Positions 35,744 through 45,226 of a DNA stretch of 64,000 bases are shown here, one piece after another; positions within the stretch are counted from its first letter, which is position 1, and each line of letters begins with the position of its first letter. The position numbers and the translations under genes were made by a program. The notes under the pieces were generated by a model, which saw only the letters and a program-made list of their open reading frames with translations, was not told the DNA's origin and ran no database searches. This DNA comes from JALZAI01 sp038212215 (GTDB lineage: Bacteria > Actinomycetota > Actinomycetes > Mycobacteriales > Jatrophihabitantaceae). The stretch lies in the NCBI GenBank assembly GCA_038212215.1, contig JBBQUT010000001.1:248001-312000 (forward strand). Direction: 5' to 3'.

Positions 35744-37615
35744 TCAGACCAGCGAGTCCACCCACGAATCGTGCAGGGCGGCGAAGCTGCCGGTGCCTTC
35801 GCCAATCAGATCCGCTGGGGTGCCGTCCTCGACCACCAGGCCGTCGGAGAGCACGAGCACTCGATCGGCGATCTCGACCGTGGACAGCCGGTGCGCGATG
35901 ATCAGCGCGGTGCGCTTGGCCAACACCGTGCCGAGCGCGCGCTGCACGGCCCGCTCGCTCGGCACGTCCAGCGACGAGGTCGCTTCGTCCAGGATGAGTA
36001 CGGCAGGGTCGGCGAGGAACGCGCGTGCGAACGCCACGAGCTGGCGCTGCCCGGCGGAGAGCCGTCCGCCGCGCTTTCGCACGTCGGTGTCGTAACCCTG
36101 CGGCAGGGCGGTGATGAATTCGTGCGCCCCGACCGCCGTCGCCGCGGCAACAATCTCGGCCCGCGGCGCTCCGAGGCGCCCGAAGCCGATGTTGTCGGCG
36201 ACCGATCCGGAGAACAGGAAGCCGTCCTGGGTGACCATCACAACCGCGTCGCGAAGCGCCGGCTCGGCGAGTTCGCGCAGGTCCACGCCGTCGAGGCGGA
36301 TCGCGCCGGAGGTCGGATCGTAGAAGCGCGAGATGAGTTTCGCGATCGTGGTTTTGCCGGCGCCTGTCGCGCCGACCAGCGCAACGGTCTGGCCCGCCGG
36401 GATCTCGAGTGTGAGCGAGCGCAACACCGGCCGGTCGTCGGCGTAGCCGAACTCGACGGCGTCGAGCTGCACGGTGCCGCGAACCGGCACCGGCAGCGCC
36501 CTCGGGTGCCACGGTTCCGCAACGCTCGGCCGGCGAGCAAGCATCGCCGAGATCTTTTCCAGCGCCGCGGTGGCCGACTGCAGCGAGTTGTAGAACATCG
36601 CGACGTCTTCCATCGGGTCGTAGAACTGGCGCAGATATAGCAGAAACGCCGTCAGCACACCGATGTCCAGTCCCCCGTGCGCGACCCGATACCCACCGAT
36701 GAGCAGCACGAGGACGGTCGAGACATTGCCGATCGACACGGTGCCCGGAATGAAGAGCGCATGCAGTTTGGACGCGTCGCGGTTGGCCTCGGTGAAGTCT
36801 TCGTTGAGCTCGGCGAAGATGGCGTCGTTGCGCCTCTCGCGGCGGAACGCCTGCACTGCTCGGATGCCGTTGAGCGTCTCGACGATGTTCACGATCATCG
36901 TTGCGGACGTGGTCCGGGTACGCCGGAACGCCTCCGTCGCGCGGGCAGAGAACCAGCGGAACAGCAGGACCAGCGGGACGATGGACGCGAGGGTGAGTGC
37001 CGCCAGCGGCACGTCCAGGAAGAACAGCAACACCGAGATGGCGGCGATGTTGAGCACCGCGGTGAGCAGCCCGTCCAGGCCGGTGTCGAGCAGCTCGGTG
37101 AGGGTGTCCACATCAGAGGTGAGCCGTGAGATCACCCGTCCCGAAGTGAACTTCTCGTGGAACGCGACCGACAGCGACTGGGCATGGTCGAACCCGCGGC
37201 GGCGGAGGTCAAACAGGATCGACTGCCCGATCGCGCCGCTGCGGATCACGAACACCGACCGCAACAGCCCGGACAGCAACGCACAAACGATCAGCGTCGT
37301 CGTCACCGCGCCGAGGGAGAAGTAGTCGCCGCGCATGGCGTCGGGCAGCGAGGTGTCGATTGCGACGCCGATCAGCCACGGACCTGCCATGGTTGCCGCG
37401 ACCTGTACGAGCACAATCAGCAAGACCCGCACGATCGGCCCGCGGTGCGGGCGCACCAGCGAGGCGAGCAGCCGGCGGGCATCGCTGCGTAACCGGGGTC
37501 GTCCGGTGATCAGGATCTCGTCCTGCTCCTGGGCCAGTTTCGCGGCGTCGGCGGTCAGATGACCCTGCCACGTCGTGGGATCAGATGGACGCTCGACCAA
37601 CTCAGGCTCGCTCAT
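35744..37615 (-). CDS. ABC exporter half-transporter (catalytic subunit)
   Basis: A 623-residue half-transporter with six N-terminal TM helices (LVQVAATMAGPWLIGVAID and others, residues about 60-330) and a C-terminal ATPase. Walker A is VGATGAGKTTIAK, the signature is LSAGQRQLVAFARAFL, and Walker B has the normal catalytic Glu (ILDEATSSLD). ATG 37615 overlaps the stop of the partner gene (ATGA), so the frame extending to 38479 is shadow. Together with the upstream gene it should form a heterodimeric multidrug- or lipid-type exporter. Confidence 0.93.
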   Translation of the reverse strand: MSEPELVERPSDPTTWQGHLTADAAKLAQEQDEILITGRPRLRSDARRLLASLVRPHRGPIVRVLLIVLVQVAATMAGPWLIGVAIDTSLPDAMRGDYFSLGAVTTTLIVCALLSGLLRSVFVIRSGAIGQSILFDLRRRGFDHAQSLSVAFHEKFTSGRVISRLTSDVDTLTELLDTGLDGLLTAVLNIAAISVLLFFLDVPLAALTLASIVPLVLLFRWFSARATEAFRRTRTTSATMIVNIVETLNGIRAVQAFRRERRNDAIFAELNEDFTEANRDASKLHALFIPGTVSIGNVSTVLVLLIGGYRVAHGGLDIGVLTAFLLYLRQFYDPMEDVAMFYNSLQSATAALEKISAMLARRPSVAEPWHPRALPVPVRGTVQLDAVEFGYADDRPVLRSLTLEIPAGQTVALVGATGAGKTTIAKLISRFYDPTSGAIRLDGVDLRELAEPALRDAVVMVTQDGFLFSGSVADNIGFGRLGAPRAEIVAAATAVGAHEFITALPQGYDTDVRKRGGRLSAGQRQLVAFARAFLADPAVLILDEATSSLDVPSERAVQRALGTVLAKRTALIIAHRLSTVEIADRVLVLSDGLVVEDGTPADLIGEGTGSFAALHDSWVDSLV

Positions 37616-39405
37616 CGCTCCCCTCCGGTGGTCGAAAGCTCGCGCTGCGCGGTCTGCGCGAGCAGATTTCGGTAGGACGGCACGGTCGCGAGCAGGTCGC
37701 TGTGCGTGCCGACAGCGCTCACCCGCCCACCCTCGAGCAGCGCGACCCGGTCGGCCAGCAGCACGGTGGACGGCCGGTGCGCGACGACGAGCGCGGTGGT
37801 CGCCGACAGCACGCGGCGCAACCCCCGCTCGACCTCTTCCTCGGTGTGGACGTCCAGCGCCGAAAGCGGGTCGTCGAGAACGAGCACGCGCGGCCGCCCG
37901 AGCACCGCTCGCGCCAGCGCCAGCCGCTGGCGCTGGCCACCGGACAACGACAATCCCTGCTCGCCGATGCGCGTGTCCAGGCCGAAGGGCAGTCCGTATA
38001 CGAAGCCCGCCTGCGCAACCTCGATCGCCTCGACGACGTCGCTCTCGGTGACCCCGGCACGACCCAGGGTCAGGTTCTCGCGCACGCTCGCCGAGAACAA
38101 CGTCGCATCCTCGAAGGCGTAGGTCACCGCGTGCCGAAGCTGATCCAGCCGCAGGTCGCGGACGTCGGTGTTGCCGATCAGCACCCGACCACCGGTGACG
38201 TCGTAGAGGCGCGACACGAGCGCGGTCAGGGTGGTCTTGCCGCTGCCCACGGCGCCGACGAGCGCCATCGTCTCGCCCGCACGGATCTCCAGCGAGACGC
38301 CGCGCAGCACGTCTGCGCCGTCGTCGGAATACCGGAACCAGACATCGTCGAACACCAGCGCGGTGCCTTGCTCGGCGGCGGCGGGAACGGCGGGGTCGAC
38401 GACGGTCGGCTCGGTGTCGAGCACCTCGATCAGGCGGCGCATCGCGCTGGCGGCCTCCTGGGTGATGGCCAGCAGCCAACCCAGTGCGACGATCGGCCAG
38501 ATGAGGCGCAGGTAGAGCGTCAGGAACGCCACGAGCTCGCCGATCGACATTGATCCGTGCGAGACCGCAACCACGCCGCCCCAGACCACCCCCGCGAGGA
38601 CCAGCTGCGGGACGCCTTCCAGCACCGCCCAGAACCAGCCCAGTGTGTTCAGCTTGCTGATCTCGGCGCCGCGCAACCGCTGCGCGTCGTGGGAGAAACC
38701 AGTCAGCATGTGTGGCCGACGCCCGTAGGACTTGATCACGCGGATGCCGAGGACCGATTCCTCGACGGAGGTAGCGAGGTCACCGGTGAGATCTTGGGCG
38801 TAACGGGCCTGGCGGCTGTAGCGCAGCTCGAAGCGTCGGGTGAAGAACAACAGCGGGGTGATCGAGACGAGCACGAACAGGCCCAGCCAAAAGTGGATGT
38901 GCATCAGCAGCGCGAGCACGACGATCGCCGTGCCGGTGTTCGCGATCAGGAAGACGAAGCCGAAGCCGATGAAACGGCGCAGTGTGGACAGGTCACTCGT
39001 CATCCGCGACAGCAGCTGGCCGGACGGCCAGCGGTCGTGGAAGGCGACCGGAAGTCGCTGCAGGTGCGCGAACAGGTCGCGGCGCAGATCGCGCTCGACA
39101 CCGATCGAGGCGTGCGTCATCGCGATCCGCCGGGCCCAGATGAGCAGCGCCTCGGCCGCGCCCATCGCGAGCGCGAGCCCGCACAGCTGCCAGATACCGC
39201 GCGTGTCGTGGTGGCGGATCGGGCCGTCGACGACCCGCCCGATCACCAGCGGGACAAGCGATTGCGCCAGCATTGCCCCGGTTGCGAAGAAGATCATTGC
39301 GAGGGACGCGGCTCGATGCGGACGGACCCACGGCCAGAGCCGCAGCAGGGACGCGACTGCGCTTGCCTCGCCCTGCTGGACGGCGTTGTCGGGGGAACCG
39401 GTCAC
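37612..39405 (-). CDS. ABC exporter half-transporter (degenerate-site subunit)
   Basis: A 597-residue half-transporter with six TM helices and an ATPase. Walker A is VGAVGSGKTTLTAL and the signature LSGGQRQRLALARAVLG is canonical, but Walker B reads VLDDPLSALD, with Asp in place of the catalytic Glu. This is typical of one subunit of heterodimeric exporters such as TM287/288, where one ATP site is degenerate. I chose GTG 39405 because TAGCGT (39414-39419 on the minus strand) lies 8 nt upstream, a leaderless arrangement. The ATG at 39474 would give 620 residues. Confidence 0.88.
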   Translation of the reverse strand: MTGSPDNAVQQGEASAVASLLRLWPWVRPHRAASLAMIFFATGAMLAQSLVPLVIGRVVDGPIRHHDTRGIWQLCGLALAMGAAEALLIWARRIAMTHASIGVERDLRRDLFAHLQRLPVAFHDRWPSGQLLSRMTSDLSTLRRFIGFGFVFLIANTGTAIVVLALLMHIHFWLGLFVLVSITPLLFFTRRFELRYSRQARYAQDLTGDLATSVEESVLGIRVIKSYGRRPHMLTGFSHDAQRLRGAEISKLNTLGWFWAVLEGVPQLVLAGVVWGGVVAVSHGSMSIGELVAFLTLYLRLIWPIVALGWLLAITQEAASAMRRLIEVLDTEPTVVDPAVPAAAEQGTALVFDDVWFRYSDDGADVLRGVSLEIRAGETMALVGAVGSGKTTLTALVSRLYDVTGGRVLIGNTDVRDLRLDQLRHAVTYAFEDATLFSASVRENLTLGRAGVTESDVVEAIEVAQAGFVYGLPFGLDTRIGEQGLSLSGGQRQRLALARAVLGRPRVLVLDDPLSALDVHTEEEVERGLRRVLSATTALVVAHRPSTVLLADRVALLEGGRVSAVGTHSDLLATVPSYRNLLAQTAQRELSTTGGER

Positions 39406-39540
39406 GGTGACCCACGCTACGTCGCGGGTGTGACAACGGTCGAGCGAGTTACCCGCCTCGTGAGCAACAGCCATGCCGTCAGGCCCAGCTAGTTTGTCGG
39501 CAGACGAGGCAAGCGGCGGCGCTCCCCGAGGATCGTTACG

Positions 39541-39777
39541 TCGAGCGCCGGTGTGCTGGTCGCGAAGATAGTCGCGGACGACTTCGGTGTCGCGATCGCC
39601 GCATTGAGCCGGGATCCACGCCGGCGTGCCCGGTTGGGGGCGGCCGGCCCGGCGTCAGTGTCGTGGATGCGATGGGACGATCTCGCGCGGCAACAGTCCC
39701 AGGTGTATCACCGCGTCATCGAGCTCACGAGGTCCCGCACCCGAGCCGGTGCCGATGCGGGTGCACGCCATCACTGA
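39541..39777 (+). pseudogene. glycosyltransferase C-terminal remnant
   Basis: About 75 codons with a tail typical of GT4 enzymes: VAIAALSRDPRRRARLGAAG, then a WDDLARQQSQVYHRVIELT segment. There is no catalytic region upstream, so this is probably the decayed end of a gene. It lies in a gap of 379 nt (39406-39784) whose remaining bases show nothing recognisable beyond the leaderless promoter of the ABC operon. Confidence 0.4.
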
Positions 39778-39784
39778 GGGCGGC

Positions 39785-40516
39785 TCAGCTGATGTCGTAG
39801 GTTATCTGGACATCCACGCTCATCTCGAGCTGTCCGGCCTGGATGGGGACCGACGCCCGAAGCGCGGATGCGGCTGCGGCGAACGTTGGCTGGTTCAGCT
39901 GTTGCGGTGATTCGACGATGGTGCGTATGCGGCCGAGCTTGGCACCGGACGCGGCGGCGATTTGGCGGGCCTGGTCTTGGGCTTGTTTGACTGCGTTGGC
40001 GCGCGCGTGCGCAATCGCCGTCGCGTCGTCGGAGATCGAGAACGCGATTGCTTGAATTCTGATTGCGTTGCCCACACTGGATGCTGCAGCGTCGATGATT
40101 TTGCCAGCGTTTTTCAGGTCGCGGAAGGTCACCTGCACGGTGTTGCTGACACTGTAGCCAGTGATCTGCGCACCGTCTTTCGCATACGTGGGGTCGACGG
40201 ACAATCCGGCGGTTTGCACGTCTTTCGGCGCGACCCCGCTCCGCTTCAACGTGCTCAGCAGCGCGGCGGCCTTCGAATTGTTCGCACTCAGCGCGGCCCG
40301 AGCAGAGGCACTGGAGGTTTGCACACCCACGGTGACGCTGACCTCGTCCGGCGTCGCCGTCGTGTGTCCCGTTGCCTGGGTTGTGATCGTGTACGCCGTC
40401 GGGTCGGAGCGGGGCGTCGAAGACGTGGCAGGCGCCGATGCATGGCCGCTCGCACAGCCTGCCAGCGCGACCGCGAACAGCGGGACTGCGACGACGGCGA
40501 TAGAAAAGCGATTCAT
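39785..40516 (-). CDS. SIMPL (DUF541) domain lipoprotein
   Basis: A 243-residue predicted lipoprotein with lipobox LAGC (Cys21) after a signal peptide (RFSIAVVAVPLFAVA). The SIMPL domain (about residues 55-240) shows ATPDEVSVTVGVQTSSASA, LKRSGVAPKDVQTAGLSVDP, and the ARANAVKQAQDQARQIAAASG helix. Function is unknown; family members are found in envelope stress responses. GAGGAG lies 8 nt before the ATG at 40516. A hairpin (40542-40548 with 40552-40558) sits in the leader. Confidence 0.88.
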   Translation of the reverse strand: MNRFSIAVVAVPLFAVALAGCASGHASAPATSSTPRSDPTAYTITTQATGHTTATPDEVSVTVGVQTSSASARAALSANNSKAAALLSTLKRSGVAPKDVQTAGLSVDPTYAKDGAQITGYSVSNTVQVTFRDLKNAGKIIDAAASSVGNAIRIQAIAFSISDDATAIAHARANAVKQAQDQARQIAAASGAKLGRIRTIVESPQQLNQPTFAAAASALRASVPIQAGQLEMSVDVQITYDIS

Positions 40517-40606
40517 CACGGCACTCCTCTTCGGCGCCTGCAGCGATTGTCGCTGCCGCAACGCTTACCGTGTTAGACGCGTCGCCATAGCCGATGGGTT
40601 GCGCGG

Positions 40607-41047
40607 CTAGTCGAGGCAAAACTCGTTGCCCTCTGGATCGTGCATCGTGATGAAACCGATCTCCATCGTTGCCTTGTCGGGCTCGACCCGGTAAGCGCGT
40701 GTCGCACCGAGCGCCTCCAGACGGGTGGCCTCGGTCTCGAGGGCGCTCATCCGCTCCTCACCCGTGCGGCCCGGCGCCGCACGTACATCGAGGTGCAGTC
40801 GGTTCTTGGCAGTCTTTCCCTCCGGCACGCGCTGGAAGAAGATGCGGGGATGCGCGCCCTCGACAGGCAGGATCGCCGAGCGTGAGTTCCATTCCTCGCG
40901 CGGCACGCCGAATGCTTCGAGAGCGGCATCCCATGAGTCGAATCCGTCGGGTGGCGGTTGCATCTGATAGCCGAGCACCTCGGCCCAGAAGCCAGCTAGC
41001 CGGGCGGGGTCGGCGCAGTCGAAGGTGATCTGCACGTCTCTGATCAC
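40607..41047 (-). CDS. VOC-superfamily (glyoxalase-like) protein
   Basis: A 146-residue protein with two beta-alpha-beta-beta-beta modules. The start VQITFDCADPARLAGFWAEVLGY and ending MHDPEGNEFCLD are the signature of the glyoxalase-like domain (Glyoxalase_6) in actinobacteria. A central NRLHLDVRA holds a potential metal-ligand His. GTG 41047 starts the protein. Substrate and metal are unknown; it may be a stand-alone isomerase, dioxygenase or resistance protein. Confidence 0.88.
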   Translation of the reverse strand: MIRDVQITFDCADPARLAGFWAEVLGYQMQPPPDGFDSWDAALEAFGVPREEWNSRSAILPVEGAHPRIFFQRVPEGKTAKNRLHLDVRAAPGRTGEERMSALETEATRLEALGATRAYRVEPDKATMEIGFITMHDPEGNEFCLD

Positions 41048-41178
41048 CGGTCCACTCTCGCAGGGATCACCGAGAGACGGCCCGCCGGGTGATCGCCTTG
41101 GGTCGATGTGCCGCTTGGTCGATGTGTTACCTCGAGCGCGGAGTCTGCTCGCAGGAATTCACTGCCGGTTCGTCCGCT

Positions 41179-41208
41179 GATCAGCCAGGGGTCCGGGACT
41201 GGCTGATC
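41179..41208 (-). terminator. intrinsic-like terminator after sepH
   Basis: A perfect 10-bp stem (GATCAGCCAG with CTGGCTGATC) and 10-nt loop, 22 nt beyond the sepH stop on the minus strand. No U-tract follows, as often in high-GC actinobacteria. The gap 41048-41230 contains nothing else recognisable. Confidence 0.6.
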
Positions 41209-41230
41209 GGTGCCCGGCGCGAGCAGAGAT

Positions 41231-42160
41231 TCAGTCCTGCTTGCGGCGCACTCCGAGCAGGATGTCGTCCCACGAGGGAACTTGCGGCCGCTCGCCCGCG
41301 ACGCCGAGGGCGGACGATCGTGGCGAGCGTCGTGTCGCGCGGCGCGGCTTCTCGGTGATCTGCATCGGCAGGGCAGGCGCGTCCGGATCGTCCACCAACT
41401 CGGCGGCCGGCGCCGCAACTGCGTCCTGGTCGAACAGGTCGTCGGCGGCAACAGCGGGCAGCGGAGTGGTCGGTGCGTCCAGGTTCGGGAACGCGACGAC
41501 GCCGCGGACGAGGCGGGGCGCCGCGGCGAGGCTGAGCGAATTCGGCTCGGGCGCCTGGACGGGCGTGAGCGAGGGAATCGGACGGTCGCTGAGCAGGTCC
41601 GCAGCGGCGTCGTCGAGCGGGGCGACGGTGCGGGCGGCGAGCTGGAAGGCCCACTCGGCGCTGCGTTCGACGGCCCCGGTCGGCCAGTGCGCGCTGACGA
41701 CCCACTGCCCGTCCGCGCGGCGGTAGGCGTCCCAGCGGACGTCGGCGAGGTCGAGCCCGTGCGCAGCGAATCGCTCGTCGACGGCCTCGCCGAACACGAC
41801 CGCCTGGCCGTCGGTGGTGCTGCGCCGCGCTCGCGCCCGGCGTGCCTCGTCGGCGATGCGCACCCGCTCGGCGAGCACTGGAGTGGCGAAGCGCATGACC
41901 CACTCCAGGCGCGCCCCGCAGGTCTCGGCGAGTTCCTGCGGCGATTCGCCGGAGCGCACCCGCATCTGGATCTCGCGCGGCCCGATCGTGGCGGCAGGCG
42001 GCACCTTCCCGTTGCCACGCAGCGGATCGGACCGGACGGCGTCGCGCAGGGCGATGTCGATTTCGAGCAGGAACTGTTCGCCGCCGTCGGTGGTCTGCAG
42101 GACCAACTGCCCCGCACGCTTACCCTCGGCCGCCTGCTTGACGTAACGCAGTTCTCGCAT
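41231..42160 (-). CDS. sepH: septation protein SepH (DUF3071)
   Basis: A 309-residue actinobacterial division protein that I recall acts on FtsZ assembly. The N-terminal DUF3071 region (MRELRYVKQAAEGKRAGQLV to the helix-turn-helix-like SGESPQELAETCGARLEWV, residues 1-110) is followed by a region with WVVSAHWP, then a Pro/Ala-rich linker and the conserved C-terminal VPSWDDILLGVRRK motif. ATG 42160 lies 6 nt after a TATCGT -10 (minus strand), so it may be leaderless. It lies beside serC, as I recall in M. tuberculosis. Confidence 0.93.
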   Translation of the reverse strand: MRELRYVKQAAEGKRAGQLVLQTTDGGEQFLLEIDIALRDAVRSDPLRGNGKVPPAATIGPREIQMRVRSGESPQELAETCGARLEWVMRFATPVLAERVRIADEARRARARRSTTDGQAVVFGEAVDERFAAHGLDLADVRWDAYRRADGQWVVSAHWPTGAVERSAEWAFQLAARTVAPLDDAAADLLSDRPIPSLTPVQAPEPNSLSLAAAPRLVRGVVAFPNLDAPTTPLPAVAADDLFDQDAVAAPAAELVDDPDAPALPMQITEKPRRATRRSPRSSALGVAGERPQVPSWDDILLGVRRKQD

Positions 42161-42241
42161 GAGCAGACGATATGGCGAGACCGGCGGTTTGCGGCGCAGC
42201 ACACGCCGAGCCTCAGCCGTGTCGTCACTGCAGTTGCGTGC

Positions 42242-43342
42242 TCACAGCCTTTCGACCACGAAGTCGATGCAGTCGGTCAGCGCGGACACATCCTGCGGCT
42301 CGATCTCGGGATACATGCCGATCCGCAGCTGATTGCGGGCGAGCCCCCGGTACGGCTCGGTGTCGACGATGCCGTTGGCCCGAAGTGTCGCCGACACCCG
42401 AGCCGCGTCGACCGATTCGGCCAGATCAATAGTGCCGACGACAGGGCTGCGGAGATCCGGATCGAGCACGAACGGCGTCGCATAGGACGAGTCGCTCGCC
42501 CAGTCGTACAGCCGCCCGGACGAGTCGGCGCAGCGCTTGACGGCCCAGCTCAGCCCACCCAGATCGAGCAACCGCTCGACCTCGCGCGCCAGCAGCCACA
42601 AGGAGGCGATGGCCGGGGTGTTGTAGGTCTGGTCCTTCGCTGCGTTCTCGCGGGCCAGCGCGAGGTCGAGCGAGGCAGGCACCCAGCGCGTGGCATGTAA
42701 CTGCGCAACCCGCTCCAGCGCCGCTGGCGAGAGCAGCGCGAGCCAAAGACCGCCGTCACCCGCGAACACCTTCTGCGGCGCGAAGTAGTAGGCGTCGGCC
42801 CGCGCCACGTCCACCGCGACGGCGCCTGCCGCGGAGGTTGCGTCGACGAGCATCAGCGCGTCGCCGGCGACCCGCTCGACGGGCAGCACAACACCGGTGG
42901 ACGTTTCGTTGTGCGGCCAGGCGTAGCTGTCCACGCCGTCCTCGAACTCGGGGAGGATGGCGCCGCCGTAGGCGGCCGTGCGCACGGACGGTTCGGCCAG
43001 GAACGGCGCACCCCGCAGGACGGCCGCGAACTTCGCCGAGAACTCACCGCAGACGACCAGCTGCGCACGTTCGCGCACCAGCCCGAATGCCGCCGCGTCC
43101 CAGAACGCGGTGGATCCCCCGTTGCCCAGCAGCACCTCGTAGCCGTCGGGCAGCAGGAAAAGCTCGCGCAGCCCCGCCCGAACCCGGCCGACGAGAGAGC
43201 GCACCGGCGCCTGCCGGTGGCTGGTGCCGAGAAGATCCGCGCCGGTAGCGGCCAGCTCGGCGAGGGCCTGCACGGGCACCTTGGACGGCCCGCTGCCGAA
43301 CCGTCCGTCGGTGGGCTTGAGCCCGTGCGGGATCGAGATCAC
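42242..43342 (-). CDS. serC: phosphoserine aminotransferase
   Basis: A 366-residue PLP enzyme converting 3-phosphohydroxypyruvate and glutamate to phosphoserine (serine biosynthesis). The class-V fold shows GRFGSGPSKVPVQAL at the start (phosphate-binding), GNGGSTAFWDAA near 95, and the PLP-lysine region FAPQKVFAGDGGLW near residue 190. GTG 43342 overlaps the citrate synthase stop (GTGA), an operon. The length and start fit actinobacterial SerC. Confidence 0.95.
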   Translation of the reverse strand: MISIPHGLKPTDGRFGSGPSKVPVQALAELAATGADLLGTSHRQAPVRSLVGRVRAGLRELFLLPDGYEVLLGNGGSTAFWDAAAFGLVRERAQLVVCGEFSAKFAAVLRGAPFLAEPSVRTAAYGGAILPEFEDGVDSYAWPHNETSTGVVLPVERVAGDALMLVDATSAAGAVAVDVARADAYYFAPQKVFAGDGGLWLALLSPAALERVAQLHATRWVPASLDLALARENAAKDQTYNTPAIASLWLLAREVERLLDLGGLSWAVKRCADSSGRLYDWASDSSYATPFVLDPDLRSPVVGTIDLAESVDAARVSATLRANGIVDTEPYRGLARNQLRIGMYPEIEPQDVSALTDCIDFVVERL

Positions 43343-44445
43343 TGGTGCGCGATGTCGCTCCAGCCCTCGACATCCTCGGGCTTGCGGGGGTCCGGGCCGA
43401 TGTAGCGGGCGGACGGGCGCACCAGCCGGCCGGTGCGCTTCTGCTCCATGATGTGCGCCGACCAGCCGCCGGTGCGGGCGCTGCTGAACATCGCCGGCAT
43501 CATGTGCGGCGGCACCTCGGCGTAGTCGAGAATCACCGCGGCCCAGAATTCCACGTTCGTCTCGATCGGACGGTCCGGGCGTCGCTCGCGCAGCTCCGCG
43601 AGCGCAGCCTGCTCCAGCGCCTCAGCGGCTTCGAAGCGGGGGGCCTTCAGCTCCCGGCAGGTGCGGCGCAGCACCCGGGCGCGCGGGTCCTCGGCTCGGT
43701 ACACGCGGTGCCCGAAGCCCATCAGCCGCTCCTGGCGGTCCAGGATGCCGCCGACGACCTTGCGGGCGTTTCCCTTGTCCTCGACCTCGTGGATCATCGG
43801 CAGGACGCGCGCGGGCGCACCGCCGTGCAGCGGCCCGCTCATCGCCCCGATCGCGCCGGACATCGCGGCGGCGACGTCGGCGCCGGTCGAGGCGATCACC
43901 CGGGCGGTGAACGTCGAGGCGTTCATGCCGTGCTCAGCCGCGGACACGAAGTAGGCGTCCACCGCTCGGATGTGATCCGGGTCGGGCTCGCCGCGCCAGC
44001 GCGTCATGAACCGCTCGACGATCGTGTTGCATTGATCTATTCGCGATTGCGGAACGGCGGGGGTCGACATGCCGCGCGCGGACTGCGCGACGTAGGACAG
44101 CGCCATCACTGCCGAGCGCGCGAGCTGCTCGCGGGCCTCTTCGTCGCTCACGTCGAGCAGCGGCCGGTAGCCCCAGATCGGGGAGAGCATGGCCAGCGCC
44201 GCCTGGACGTCGACGCGCACGTCGCCGGTATGGACCGGAATCGGAAACGGCTCGGCCGGGGGCAACCCAGGTCCGAACTTTCCGTCCACGAGCAACGCCC
44301 AAACGTTGCCGAAGGTGACGTGTCCGACGAGATCCTCGATGTCGACGCCGCGGTAGCGCAGCGCGCCGCCGTCCTTGTCAGGCTCGGCGATCTCGGTCTC
44401 GAAGGCGATCACGCCCTCAAGGCCCGGGCTGTAGTCGTCTGCCAT
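43339..44445 (-). CDS. citrate synthase (type II-like, CitA)
   Basis: A 368-residue citrate synthase, condensing oxaloacetate and acetyl-CoA. The catalytic His-Asp framework is visible in GHRVYRAEDPRARVLR (His and Arg, near residue 235), EHGMNASTFTARV (His near 170), and the Asp in VEFWAAVILDYAEVP near 310. A GGAG site lies 7 nt before ATG 44445. It is coupled to serC. Methylcitrate synthase activity cannot be excluded from sequence alone. Confidence 0.92.
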   Translation of the reverse strand: MADDYSPGLEGVIAFETEIAEPDKDGGALRYRGVDIEDLVGHVTFGNVWALLVDGKFGPGLPPAEPFPIPVHTGDVRVDVQAALAMLSPIWGYRPLLDVSDEEAREQLARSAVMALSYVAQSARGMSTPAVPQSRIDQCNTIVERFMTRWRGEPDPDHIRAVDAYFVSAAEHGMNASTFTARVIASTGADVAAAMSGAIGAMSGPLHGGAPARVLPMIHEVEDKGNARKVVGGILDRQERLMGFGHRVYRAEDPRARVLRRTCRELKAPRFEAAEALEQAALAELRERRPDRPIETNVEFWAAVILDYAEVPPHMMPAMFSSARTGGWSAHIMEQKRTGRLVRPSARYIGPDPRKPEDVEGWSDIAHQ

Positions 44446-44584
44446 AGACGTGCTCCGATCAATGTGTCAGCCGAGTCGCGCTGGCGCTGGTCGCGCCTGT
44501 GCGGCCCATTGTGCTCATGCTCGCCGACATTTGCGCAGGCCAGGTCCAATGCACGTCGACCGGCAGTGCGATTATGGACCAATC

Positions 44585-45226
44585 ATGAGGGATCCTGCGG
44601 GGCTGCGCCGTACCTATCTGCGCGGGACGCTTCTGGAGCACACGATCGCCGCCGGGTGGTTGCCGCAGTTGCAGGCCTGGTTCGACGAGGCCGTCGGCGC
44701 CGTCGGCTGGGGCGAGGCAAACGCGATGCAACTCGCCACCGTCGATGAGGCCGGGTTGCCGGAGCTGCGCACCGTCCTCGCCAAAGGCATCGACGAGCGC
44801 GGCGTCACCTTCTTCACCAACTACGAATCGGCCAAGGGACGTGAACTGGCTGCGCACCCGTATGCGGCGGCGCAGTTCCTGTGGCAGTCATACGAGCGCG
44901 CAGTGCGACTGAGCGGGTCGGTGACCCGGGTGCCCCGCGCGGAAACTGAGGAATACTTCGCCACCCGGCCGCGGGGTTCCCAGCTGGGCGCCTGGGCCTC
45001 GCCGCAGTCGCAGGTGATCGCGTCCAGGGCCGTCCTCGACGAGGCGCTGGCAGCGGCGCAAGCACGCTTCGGCGACGGCGACATACCGCCACCGCCGTCC
45101 TGGGGTGGATTCCTGCTCGCACCGGAGTCGGTCGAGTTCTGGCAGGGCCGATCGAATCGGCTGCATGACCGGCTGCGGTTCCGCCGCGACGGCGGCGTGT
45201 GGACGCTGGAGAGGCTTGCGCCATGA
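44585..45226 (+). CDS. pdxH: pyridoxamine 5'-phosphate oxidase
   Basis: A 213-residue FMN enzyme that oxidises pyridoxamine/pyridoxine phosphate to PLP. RTVLAKGIDERGVTFFTNY contains the FMN site; SQLGAWASPQS and the C-terminal EFWQGRSNRLHDRLRF bind substrate and cofactor. ATG 44585 lies 9 nt after GATTAT (a good -10), so its 5' leader is very short. The stop overlaps the M20 gene (ATGA). It is divergent from citrate synthase across a 139-nt gap. Confidence 0.96.
   Translation: MRDPAGLRRTYLRGTLLEHTIAAGWLPQLQAWFDEAVGAVGWGEANAMQLATVDEAGLPELRTVLAKGIDERGVTFFTNYESAKGRELAAHPYAAAQFLWQSYERAVRLSGSVTRVPRAETEEYFATRPRGSQLGAWASPQSQVIASRAVLDEALAAAQARFGDGDIPPPPSWGGFLLAPESVEFWQGRSNRLHDRLRFRRDGGVWTLERLAP

Noticed and set aside
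35744..38479. A 911-codon reading of the ABC half-transporter
   Set aside because: The extra 288 residues are an out-of-frame shadow of the upstream ABC gene; the ATG at 37615 with ATGA overlap is the real start.
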